Shown here: positions 8,365 to 15,879 of the stretch, piece by piece
Numbering within the stretch: the first letter of the stretch is position 1
How the letters are laid out: every line of letters starts with the position of its first letter
Source of the DNA: an uncultured Opitutales bacterium
GTDB taxonomy: Bacteria; Verrucomicrobiota; Verrucomicrobiia; Opitutales; UBA2995
DNA: 37,839 nt
Assembly (NCBI GenBank): GCA_938075565.1
Contig: CALJGU010000364.1
Coordinates: forward strand, 1-37,839
Direction: 5' to 3'
Program-made: the position numbers and the translations under genes
Notes under the pieces: model-generated
Database searches by the model: none
The model's input: the letters and a program-made list of their open reading frames with translations, nothing else
Told to the model about the DNA's origin: nothing

Positions 8365-8536
8365 GGTAGAGCAAAATACTGCGTGCCTATTGTTTAGGCT
8401 TCACTTTGCAAAAGGCCATAACGCTATCGAACCTTTGATGGCATTGTATCCTGCGTGTTCTGGATTCCGCATGTCTGGGTAAGGGATAGGGCGGGTTGTC
8501 TTCAAAGATTTTCCATTCAGACCTGCTTTTTGTGAG

Positions 8537-8550
8537 GTCGGCTGGCCGAC
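8537..8550 (-). other. Short GC hairpin after the Nramp-like gene
   Basis: GTCGG (8537-8541) and CCGAC (8546-8550) form a tight stem with loop CTGG, immediately after the stop codon of the Nramp-like gene on the minus strand. No T-tract follows on that strand, so termination is possible but unproven. Confidence 0.25.
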
Positions 8551-8554
8551 AGAG

Positions 8555-9886
8555 TTAGCTCAGTATTTTCTGTAGTTCACCGATCACTTGATAGAGCCCA
8601 ACCGAAGTCATCAATACGCCAGAAACCCACAGAAAAAAGATCCAGGCTGCGCTGGGGCGCAACTGCTCATGAGTCTGTTTGTAGAGAAAGTAGAGGGCAG
8701 CGAAACTCAAGAAGGGCAACATGAGTGCCTGAGCAACAGCTCCTATGGTAACCAAAGTCACAGGTTTCCCCACAGACAGATAGAATATACAAAAAAGTGC
8801 TGGTAGCACCACACAGGCGATACGAATGGCCTTAGCTTTCTTTTCTGGCGTATCCAGCTTAACAATACCCAGCAATCCGACCACGTCCGCTGCCAATCGA
8901 CTATTGGACGCAGTGGAAATAAAGATCGTAGAATAAAGCACTACAATCGCACCTACGATGAAGACCCAGAGTCCAACCTCTCCAAAAGAAGTGCTGTAAA
9001 GATTGGACAAATTGGCCATCAGGTTGTCGTTGCTCACCTCAATCCCTTGCCCGTGAAGCACGGCGGCTCCCAAGAGATAAAAAGCAACCGTGGCCCCTGT
9101 ATAAATTACGAGTGAAAGGAGCGCATCGTAGCGCATCACCCGCAACCAGCCCTTGGCGCGCGTTACCCAAGCCTCACTACCATCGTCGGGTCCTACGCTC
9201 TTAGCGTAGCCTTTTTCAAGACACCAGTAAGGGTAGTAAATAAGCTCTGAAGCTCCCACTCCGATCACACCAAAAGCAGCAAATGCGATAAGAAAGTCAT
9301 CTGGCAGACTAAAGCTCAGGCCTTGACTGATTTGACCACCCGTAATTCCAAAATCTGTCCAGTAAAGGGAGAAGACTGCAAAAATGGTAAAGATCGTAAA
9401 CGACGCCACCATGATGGTGGAAAACCATTGGATAAACTTATACCGCCCGACCCACAACAATGCAGCACAGGAGCCAGTGATCAGTATTGCGAGTACGGTA
9501 TGAGAAAAATTCGACCCGGCTAAAACCAGGACTTGTGCAACTCCTCCCACCATCCCGGAAAGCTGGAAAAAGATGGCAGCAAACATCATCATCCAAAGCC
9601 ACACCAACCAGGAAACAATGAACCTTGGTCCAGGCACACTATTCATTGCCTGCAAAGTAGTCTTCCCTCGAGAGATCGCGTAACGGCCAAGCTCCATCTG
9701 CACAAACACCTTGATGATGCAACCTACGATGATGAACCATAGCAGGATAAAGCCTACATCAGCGCCTAGCTTTGTGGTTACTATTAACTCTCCGGAGCCA
9801 ACAATGTTGGCAGAAATTATGAGACCTGGGCCTAGTTGTTTGAGAATACCTTTATAGGTACGCGGTGCATCTTGAATGTCGCTCAT
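8555..9886 (-). CDS. Nramp-family-like membrane transporter lacking canonical metal-site motifs
   Basis: A 443-aa protein with about eleven transmembrane helices and the LeuT-type layout of the Nramp (SLC11) family. The opening LGPGLIISANIVGSGEL aligns with the Nramp TM1 start LGPG, but the canonical DPGN metal ligands are replaced by VGSG. In TM6 the usual MPH motif is replaced by YYP (GASELIYYPYWCLEKGY). Mn2+/Fe2+ transport therefore cannot be assumed. A cytoplasmic loop near 215-240 is charged (DDGSEAWVTRAKGW). Translation starts at ATG 9886. It lies downstream of the sulfatase remnant on the same strand. Database entries may simply say Nramp family transporter; the substrate is open. Confidence 0.85.
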   Translation of the reverse strand: MSDIQDAPRTYKGILKQLGPGLIISANIVGSGELIVTTKLGADVGFILLWFIIVGCIIKVFVQMELGRYAISRGKTTLQAMNSVPGPRFIVSWLVWLWMMMFAAIFFQLSGMVGGVAQVLVLAGSNFSHTVLAILITGSCAALLWVGRYKFIQWFSTIMVASFTIFTIFAVFSLYWTDFGITGGQISQGLSFSLPDDFLIAFAAFGVIGVGASELIYYPYWCLEKGYAKSVGPDDGSEAWVTRAKGWLRVMRYDALLSLVIYTGATVAFYLLGAAVLHGQGIEVSNDNLMANLSNLYSTSFGEVGLWVFIVGAIVVLYSTIFISTASNSRLAADVVGLLGIVKLDTPEKKAKAIRIACVVLPALFCIFYLSVGKPVTLVTIGAVAQALMLPFLSFAALYFLYKQTHEQLRPSAAWIFFLWVSGVLMTSVGLYQVIGELQKILS

Positions 9887-10001
9887 GGGGTGATGAAGAA
9901 GTTGAATGGAGATTCGGCCTTATCCAACATTCAATTCAGGACACCGTCCACGCTTAATTTCCCTAAAATCCCGCCTAGATAAGAGGGCCGCTTCCATCTT
10001 C

Positions 10002-10521
10002 TCAGTTTTTATGTCCCCATATTTTGGGTACTTCGAAATTATCTGGAAGCCGATTGGGAGGAATGTGCGGTGCGACGGACTCGATTTCCAGTTGATCCAG
10101 CTGCGATTTCAACCGACGAAACACTCTAGCGTTCGTTTCTACCAGGTTGGTTTTTTCAGAAGGATCGTTTCTTAGGTTAAACAACTCCCATGTTTCAGGA
10201 CCCTCAGCAGACGTTGCTCCAGCAACGGCAGCGCCATTATGAACAAGCTTCCAATCACCCATCCGAATGGCCCCGCCAAATGGAGTCACATTGAGCAGAA
10301 TAAGATCATGGGGACTCTCCTTCCCCTGGGCAATGGTTGACCAGGCATCTTTGCCATCAAGAGGTTTTTTGCCTTCCCACTTCACTCTCGACTCACAACC
10401 AGTCTTTCCCCTTAATAGCGACCCTTTCCCAATGTCCCCCATTTGAATCTGTGCGGCCTGAATGGGAGGAAGCCAATTGCAGGGGACTAAGAAAGGCTAG
10501 GATGAATGAAAATAGCTTCAT
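10002..10521 (-). pseudogene. Sulfatase remnant: signal peptide joined to C-terminus with catalytic core deleted
   Basis: An arylsulfatase gene reduced to its two ends. From ATG 10521 a clean signal peptide reads MKLFSFILAFLSPLQLASS and then enters non-homologous sequence and a stop. In another frame, from about 10442 to 10002, comes a recognisable sulfatase C-terminus: KKPLDGKDAWSTIAQGKES, then AIRMGDWKLVHNG, then WELFNLRNDPSEKTNL. The roughly 300 residues between, including the Cys-x-Pro-Ser-Arg active-site loop and metal ligands, are missing, and the frame changes at the join. No active enzyme can be made. It lies next to an intact sulfatase (11082-12485) on the opposite strand. Confidence 0.8.
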
Positions 10522-10554
10522 GATTGAAAGAGAGCTTGATGGGGCGTAGCTGTG

Positions 10555-11061
10555 ATGTCAAAAGAAGGTATGATCCGTGTAGCAAGAATTACCCTCTTAT
10601 TTTTCGTAATCTCTCATGCTCTGTCTGCCAAATCACTAACTTTTGAAGAAAATAAAAAAATGGCGGAAGCAGGAGATGCGGACGCACAGCTTAAACTGGT
10701 AGACCTATACATTCTTAGAGATCAATTGGAAGAGGCTAAGATTATTCCACAGAAATTTCTCGGCTCATGGACTGCTCTAAGCAGAAATCACATGGCAATT
10801 TCTGGAGATATGGTTCTGTCTCAAAATCAAATTGAGTTTAGCAAGAAAGGGTTGGTTCCCTGCGAAGTGATTGAACTACGGGCTAACCAAGTCTATCTGA
10901 AACTTGGTAGAGAGCCTGATGATGGCGTTTATATGCGGATTGGTCCTATAAAAAAGGATCAATGGCTGGAGGACCATTACCAGATGGAGGTTGCGTACTA
11001 TAAAACAAAGGAATCCTTATGGTTTATCCGCAAGATGCAAACAAGGCGAAAAAAGGGTTAA
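10555..11061 (+). CDS. Small secreted protein with a Sel1-like segment, unknown function
   Basis: A 168-aa protein with an N-terminal signal peptide (hydrophobic ITLLFFVISHALSA) followed by a helical stretch, NKKMAEAGDADAQLKLVDLYI, that resembles one Sel1/TPR-like repeat. The rest (about residues 60-168) is mixed beta and charged, ending in a basic tail, and matches no family I know. Possible starts are GTG 10552, ATG 10555 and ATG 10570; 10555 is taken as a compromise and the leader is intact from any of them. It is 20 bases upstream of the sulfatase start and probably shares its transcript. It is divergent from the sulfatase remnant. Confidence 0.6.
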   Translation: MSKEGMIRVARITLLFFVISHALSAKSLTFEENKKMAEAGDADAQLKLVDLYILRDQLEEAKIIPQKFLGSWTALSRNHMAISGDMVLSQNQIEFSKKGLVPCEVIELRANQVYLKLGREPDDGVYMRIGPIKKDQWLEDHYQMEVAYYKTKESLWFIRKMQTRRKKG

Positions 11062-11081
11062 CGCTGCTACTGACCTTTTAC

Positions 11082-12485
11082 ATGTCCAAAGAAACTAAAA
11101 GGACTTTGTCCACCTATCTACGGATCGCGCCCAAGTTGCTGACTGCTTTTCTTTCGCTTGCCCCGATCGGTGAGTCATTTGCAACAGAAGATCCCCCCAA
11201 CATCGTGTTCATCCTGAGCGATGACCAGGCATGGACGGACTATGGATTCATGGGGCATACAGATATCAAAACGCCCCACCTCGACGCATTGGCTGAGCGT
11301 AGTCTTGTCTTCGAGCGGGGTTACGTTTCCAGCCCTCTTTGCCGACCTTCTCTGGCTTCGATGGCGACGGGGCTCTACCCGTTTCAACATGGAACCACAG
11401 GCAACGACGTCGACGGGCGCAACAAGCGTGCCGAGCTGGACTTGCCCCTACGCGAGGCATTCCACAAACATCCGACCTTCATCAAGCTTCTGACCTCGAA
11501 TGGCTACCTGACCCACCAGTCAGGTAAGTGGTGGGAGGGGTCATGGAAGGAAGGCGGATTCACTCACGGCATGACCCACGGCGATCCGAATCGCGGAGGC
11601 AGGCATGGCGACCAGGGGTTAAAAATAGGGCGCGAGTCGATGAAGCCAGTAACTGATTTTATTGACGAGGCGACCAAGGAGAAGAAGCCTTTCCTTCTAT
11701 GGTATGCACCTTTCCTTCCTCATACGCCTCACAACCCTCCCGAACGTTTGCTGGAAAAATATACTAAGCCAGGCCGGGCCGAGGATGTCGCAAACTATTA
11801 CGCTATGTGTGAATGGTTCGATGAGACCTGCGGCGAATTGCTCGGTTATCTGGAGAAGAAAGAGCTTATTGAAAATACGATGGTTGTTTACATCTGCGAC
11901 AACGGCTGGGTAGCTGAAAGCACCAATGCGGACGATCCAAACCAGAAGCTTTGGAAAGGATTCGCCCTGCGTTCAAAAGGCTCGCCCTATGAAAATGGGA
12001 TCCGTACACCAATTATGGTTTCATGGCCGGGACGATTGCAGCCGTTGCGATCGCCTTATTTAGCTCATGCAATCGATCTTTTTCCCACCATCGCCGCTGC
12101 CGCAGGGCTCGAAGTTCCTGCGAACCTGACAGGAATCAATTTGCTCGAAGATAAAGCTCTTAAGAACCGGAAGGCTGGGTTTGGAGTTACAAACTCGATC
12201 TTCAATATGACTCCGGGTAACCCCGATGGGACGCTGCAATATCTCTGGTGCGTAGAAGGTGATTGGAAACTCATACTTCGTTACAGCGGAGAAGATACGA
12301 CGAGATACAAGAATGTGCATATCTGGGATACGGCGCCGGCACGGCTATACAAACTGAAAGACGACCCCCACGAAACCAGCGATCTGGCTGCTGAGTATTC
12401 AGAAATCGTCAAGCGGCTGAAAAAGAAGATCGAAGTTTGGTACCCCGTGAACCAGAAATACATATCCAATGAATTGAACAACTAA
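11082..12485 (+). CDS. Secreted sulfatase (S1 family) with Cys-Arg-Pro-Ser-Leu active-site loop
   Basis: A 467-aa formylglycine-type sulfatase that should release sulfate from carbohydrate or aryl esters outside the cytoplasm. The signal peptide covers about residues 15-35. The metal site begins PNIVFILSDDQ (Asp47, Asp48). The catalytic loop is PLCRPSLASMATG with Cys87 as the residue to be oxidised. The classical signature has Arg four positions after the Cys; here it is Leu. KWWEGSW, FLLWYAPFLPHTPHNPP and VYICDNGW are further sulfatase segments, and the C-terminal domain has DWKLILRY and LYKLKDDPHETSDL. The start at 11082 gives a normal leader; 11019 would add 21 unlikely residues. The substrate is unknown. 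Confidence 0.92.
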   Translation: MSKETKRTLSTYLRIAPKLLTAFLSLAPIGESFATEDPPNIVFILSDDQAWTDYGFMGHTDIKTPHLDALAERSLVFERGYVSSPLCRPSLASMATGLYPFQHGTTGNDVDGRNKRAELDLPLREAFHKHPTFIKLLTSNGYLTHQSGKWWEGSWKEGGFTHGMTHGDPNRGGRHGDQGLKIGRESMKPVTDFIDEATKEKKPFLLWYAPFLPHTPHNPPERLLEKYTKPGRAEDVANYYAMCEWFDETCGELLGYLEKKELIENTMVVYICDNGWVAESTNADDPNQKLWKGFALRSKGSPYENGIRTPIMVSWPGRLQPLRSPYLAHAIDLFPTIAAAAGLEVPANLTGINLLEDKALKNRKAGFGVTNSIFNMTPGNPDGTLQYLWCVEGDWKLILRYSGEDTTRYKNVHIWDTAPARLYKLKDDPHETSDLAAEYSEIVKRLKKKIEVWYPVNQKYISNELNN

Positions 12486-12546
12486 ACGAAGCCAAAGCAG
12501 AGATGAAAACCGCGACCTTACTAAACCTAGCTTTGAAAGTAGCTCC

Positions 12547-12696
12547 ATGAGAAAACACATCCCACTAATCAGCACCCGTTCAACCGGCCCCCTAGGAATC
12601 GTGCATCTTCCCAGATTGTGGCAGAAGATGCGCCTGGCTGCTAAAGACAAATTAGCAGACGACTATCGTTCAGGAAAGGGGGGCTACAGAGTTTAA
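12547..12696 (+). pseudogene. Truncated DUF5069-like gene (N-terminal 49 residues)
   Basis: A 49-codon open frame begins MRKHIPLISTRSTGPLG, continues with IVHLPRLWQKMRLAAKDKL and ends ADDYRSGKGGYRV before TAA. It matches my recollection of the N-terminal third of DUF5069 proteins of about 150 aa, where a GYDQM-like segment would follow. No continuation appears in any frame downstream, so the 3' part is probably lost. It may instead be a very short expressed protein. It follows the sulfatase by 61 bases. Confidence 0.6.
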
Positions 12697-12983
12697 GGTG
12701 TTGGATAGCTGGGAGCGAATATACACGCATAGCCACCCCCGGCCTTATATGGGGGCCTACCCTACCCCTAATTAGTGACGCCAGAAATGGGGACGGGGGC
12801 ATTCGACAAGTTCTTGCCTATACCTATTTCTATTCAAGTAGGTCTACTGGTCCCTCATTGTTACAAGTTGGAAGAGTTGGATCAGCTCTCAGGCTCACTC
12901 CTGAAGGACTAATCTTCAACAGACTCCTACAGGTCTTTGATCCAGACATTTCCTGATTTTAGTGTCAGTTTAACGTCAATCTA
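12697..12983. other. Non-coding stretch without recognised gene
   Basis: No coding sequence is supported here. It includes CCCCC and GGGGG blocks near 12736-12756 that could pair, and a G-rich piece (AATGGGGACGGGGGCATTCG, about 12786-12805). That piece resembles short sequences I associate with relics of REP-associated transposons; the link is weak. It may be the scar of the lost 3' end of the DUF5069-like gene. Confidence 0.3.
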
Positions 12984-13020
12984 CAAAAAAAGCCTCCGAT
13001 GCCTGGAGGCCGTGTCTTTT
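12984..13020 (-). terminator. Rho-independent terminator of tRNA-Phe
   Basis: Read on the minus strand, GCCTCC (13010-13005) pairs with GGAGGC (12997-12992) around a seven-base loop, followed directly by a run of seven T. It lies about 40 bases past the 3' end of the tRNA-Phe gene. The opposite face also ends in CTTTT, so some bidirectional activity is possible. Confidence 0.85.
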
Positions 13021-13049
13021 GTAACTCGTTGATTAACAAAAATCTATAT

Positions 13050-13125
<76 letters not shown>

Positions 13126-13266
13126 TTCCAATATAAGAGGACGGACTAAAATCTCTGCTTTGCGGGTCGTCAACTGGTTTTTCGTAAAAAAATTAGTTCG
13201 TTTTGGAACCCTCTTTGCAATTAGATTTCGCGCTGCTGGGTGGTATTTTGGTTTAGAAGAAGACGA

Positions 13267-13306
13267 CTCAGCTCAGTGTAGGGCTAGCAGCCCATCGCGA
13301 GCTGAG
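13267..13306. repeat. Nested hairpin upstream of the copper cluster
   Basis: CTCAGCTC (13267-13274) pairs perfectly with GAGCTGAG (13299-13306). Inside it GGGCT (13281-13285) pairs with AGCCC (13289-13293) around a three-base loop. The same GGGCT/AGCCC core recurs in the larger palindrome 75-100 bases downstream, which suggests related elements or one compound structure. Confidence 0.5.
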
Positions 13307-13344
13307 CAACGCAACTCAAAATCAAAAGGACCTCAGCCTGAAGG

Positions 13345-13448
13345 GTTTGCACCACAAAGCTCTCCTGCGGCGTTATTTCTGAAAGAGAGGGCTTACCAGC
13401 CCAACTCTTTCAAAACCGCCTTGCCGGAAGAGCCTTCTAGCTGCAAAC
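13345..13448. repeat. About 104-nt imperfect palindrome (structured RNA or MITE-like element)
   Basis: A long hairpin with paired layers. GTTTGCA (13345-13351) pairs with TGCAAAC (13442-13448) and GCTCT (13359-13363) with AGAGC (13429-13433). GGCG (13369-13372) pairs with CGCC (13417-13420). GAAAGAG (13381-13387) pairs with CTCTTTC (13405-13411), and GGGCT (13389-13393) with AGCCC (13398-13402), closing a TACC loop. It fills the non-coding gap between tRNA-Phe and the copper genes. It has no T-tract and so is not a plain terminator. It may be a miniature mobile element, a structured leader of the copper operon, or both. Confidence 0.6.
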
Positions 13449-13535
13449 AGCATCGAATTCTAATTGTAAAGAGGGTTCATAGAATAAACTGCGGGATTGA
13501 TTCATCCGGAATAATGGCTCAAGTTTTGAGTAAAA

Positions 13536-13925
13536 ATGAAGAAGGCAGCTGCAGTTCTAATAATCATGGCGATCTTGAATCCGATATGCTGCTGCTTTGC
13601 CTTTGGAGAAGGTCATCAGGTCGACAAACCCATGAAGGCCGACCATTCCTGCTGCACTTCCGAGTCTCAAGCACCCGGTAGCGCAGAACAGGAGCAGAAC
13701 GCCAACAATTGCGAACATGAGCAGGCCCGGGATTCAGTCATCACGGCTAATGCCCACGTCTCAGTTCCATTTGCAAGTTTGTTAGCTGTCACTGACCTGT
13801 ATCAGGAAGCCCATGACCTTAGATACCTCCGCCAATCGGTGGGAGTCTACCAAAGGTCCTACGAGGCCCAACAGTCGGTCCCACGCTGGGTGGGAATACA
13901 GACGGACTGTGTACGAATACTCTGA
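13536..13925 (+). CDS. Small Cys-rich secreted protein at the head of the copper efflux cluster
   Basis: A 129-aa protein with an N-terminal hydrophobic leader ending in ICCC, then a His/Cys segment DHSCC and another NCEHE. The first half is rich in Cys, His, Glu and Gln, consistent with binding Cu(I)/Ag(I). The second half, including DLYQEAHDLRYLRQ and SVPRWVG, matches nothing I know. It is the first gene of the cluster, about 100 bases before the CusB-like gene. A periplasmic metal-capture role, comparable to CusF, is inferred from position and composition only; it has no CusF sequence motif that I can see. An overlapping frame from 13160 was judged spurious. Confidence 0.65.
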   Translation: MKKAAAVLIIMAILNPICCCFAFGEGHQVDKPMKADHSCCTSESQAPGSAEQEQNANNCEHEQARDSVITANAHVSVPFASLLAVTDLYQEAHDLRYLRQSVGVYQRSYEAQQSVPRWVGIQTDCVRIL

Positions 13926-14022
13926 GATATCATAGATCCTGGGTAACAATCCCAGATTTTCCGTTTACCAAGCTACTCATGCGTGGCTTGTGATTTTGGT
14001 TTAACCACCCACCTCACGATCT

Positions 14023-15879
14023 ATGAAAACAAAGTCTTTTAAAATATCTTCATTCTATACCATTCCAGCCGGCCTCGTTGCAGGACTCGTGCTGGGCTAT
14101 TTTCTATTTTCTTCACCGAAGAGCACGACCTCCGACGGTCAGACAGAACCCTCGGCAGGAGCTATGTGGAGCTGTGCGATGCATCCACAAGTTCAACTCC
14201 CGGAAGCAGGCCCCTGCCCTATTTGCGGTATGGATCTGATCCCACTGAGCGAGATGCCTCCCTCGACCGCGAGTGGCGACCTGCAATTATCCGATCAAGC
14301 CCGAGCCTTAGCAGCCATCCAAACCACGGAGGTAAAGAAAGGCACTGCTGAAAAGGAGATACGCCTATTCGGTAAAGTGACGTATGACGAAACGCGCCTG
14401 AAGACGATCAGTGCTCGCTTTCCTGCGCGGATTGAAAAGCTCTTTGTAAATGCGACAGGCATATCGGTAAAAGAAGGAGATCACCTAGCCTCGGTTTACA
14501 GCAAAGATCTACTCGCCGCCCAAACCGACTTGATAACCGCGTTGAAGTTCAGCAATCGGCAAGATGCGACACAGGGCCCTCGCGAGCAACTACGACAATG
14601 GGGATTCTCGGCAGAGCACATCAACGAGATCGAACAGAAACTGGAAGCACAGGAGTTCCTGGACATTGATGCCCCTATCGGTGGGACTGTCGTAGGAAAG
14701 TCGATACAGGAAGGTGACCACGTAAACCTGGGCGACAATTTCTTCACCATCGCTGACCTTACCCATGTCTGGATCACCTTCGACGCCTACGAATCCGATC
14801 TGCCTTGGATTCACTATGGTCAGGAAATCACGATCAACGCAGAAGCCAATCCTGGGAAAAAAATCATCGGGAAGGTCTCACTGATTTACCCGGAGATTGA
14901 CCCGATGTCTCGAACAGCAAAAATCCGCGTCTCCATTCCAAACCCAGATCAATTACTCAAACCGGGGCAATTTGTGCGGGGGATTCTGAGGGCACATCTC
15001 AATGAATCGGGCGGTGTGGTGGTTCCGGATCTGTCGGGAAAATGGGTTAGCACCATGCATCCTGAGATAGTTAAAGATCAACCAGGCAGTTGCGACGTTT
15101 GCGGTATGGAATTAGTACCCGCCGCTGACATGGGACTGGGTCCTAAAACTGGTCGAGGAGAGCCACTGCTGGTCCCGAGCTCTGCCATTCTTCAAACTGG
15201 AAAGAGAGCAGTTGTATACGTAGAGACCCTGGATGCATACGGCCCTAGCTATGATGGCCGAGAGGTTGAGCTTGGCGTTCGAGCCGGAGATCAATTCGTG
15301 ATTCTGAGTGGCCTCCAAGAAGGTGAGCGCGTGGTAAGCCAGGGAGCCTTCAAGATAGACAGCGCCTTACAAATTCAAGCCAAGCCAAGTATGATGAGTG
15401 GGACGGGGCGCGAGGCGAGGGACACGGGGCGAGGGATTTCCTTAACAGCTGAAAGGGCTGTTGAACTTATGCCGGGTTACCTGGCTCTGCAGAAGGCACT
15501 TGCGGAGGATGATCTTGAGGGATCCAAGGCAGCATTGAACACGATTATAGAGATTACGGGGCACACAGGTGCTATTCCCGAATTGATTCACTCCATGTTG
15601 GCAGCTGATGACTTGGAAGGAATTAGACGCCCTAAATTTGACGAATTATCTTCAGCAATGATTCAAGCGGTCAGATCTGATACGCATGCATTTGAAGGAG
15701 ACTTATACTTAATGCACTGCCCGATGGTCTATGGCCAAACTGGAGCAGACTGGATCCAAAGCACAGAACAACTGCTCAATCCGTATTTCGGATCCCAAAT
15801 GCTTACTTGTGGGAATGTACAATCCAACCTCACCTCCCACGAAGGGCATAACCACGGGGCGCAAGAAGGGAACCGATGA
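14023..15879 (+). CDS. CusB-like RND periplasmic adaptor with two heavy-metal-binding modules and fused DUF3347 domain
   Basis: The membrane-fusion subunit (618 aa) of a tripartite heavy-metal efflux pump. A single N-terminal transmembrane anchor (about 12-30) is followed by a heavy-metal-binding module WSCAMHPQ...CPICGMDLIP (Cys51, His54, Cys65, Cys68, Met70). The HlyD/CusB barrel and hairpin follow (RFPARIEKLFVNATG, DLTHVWITFDAYE, IYPEIDPMSRTAKIRV). A second module, WVSTMHPE...CDVCGMELVP (about 341-366), has Ser where the first Cys would be. It is inserted before the final barrel part (PLLVPSSAILQTGKRAVVYVE). Residues about 480-610 form a DUF3347 domain with HCPM (Cys566 region), TGADW, NPYFGS and LTCG. 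The tail HEGHNHG is His-rich. The combination suits Cu(I)/Ag(I). Confidence 0.93.
   Translation: MKTKSFKISSFYTIPAGLVAGLVLGYFLFSSPKSTTSDGQTEPSAGAMWSCAMHPQVQLPEAGPCPICGMDLIPLSEMPPSTASGDLQLSDQARALAAIQTTEVKKGTAEKEIRLFGKVTYDETRLKTISARFPARIEKLFVNATGISVKEGDHLASVYSKDLLAAQTDLITALKFSNRQDATQGPREQLRQWGFSAEHINEIEQKLEAQEFLDIDAPIGGTVVGKSIQEGDHVNLGDNFFTIADLTHVWITFDAYESDLPWIHYGQEITINAEANPGKKIIGKVSLIYPEIDPMSRTAKIRVSIPNPDQLLKPGQFVRGILRAHLNESGGVVVPDLSGKWVSTMHPEIVKDQPGSCDVCGMELVPAADMGLGPKTGRGEPLLVPSSAILQTGKRAVVYVETLDAYGPSYDGREVELGVRAGDQFVILSGLQEGERVVSQGAFKIDSALQIQAKPSMMSGTGREARDTGRGISLTAERAVELMPGYLALQKALAEDDLEGSKAALNTIIEITGHTGAIPELIHSMLAADDLEGIRRPKFDELSSAMIQAVRSDTHAFEGDLYLMHCPMVYGQTGADWIQSTEQLLNPYFGSQMLTCGNVQSNLTSHEGHNHGAQEGNR

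Noticed and set aside
13160-13681. 173-codon plus-strand frame before the Cys-rich gene
   Set aside because: It spans two hairpin elements, has no recognisable domain and overlaps the better-supported leader-bearing gene at 13536 in another frame.
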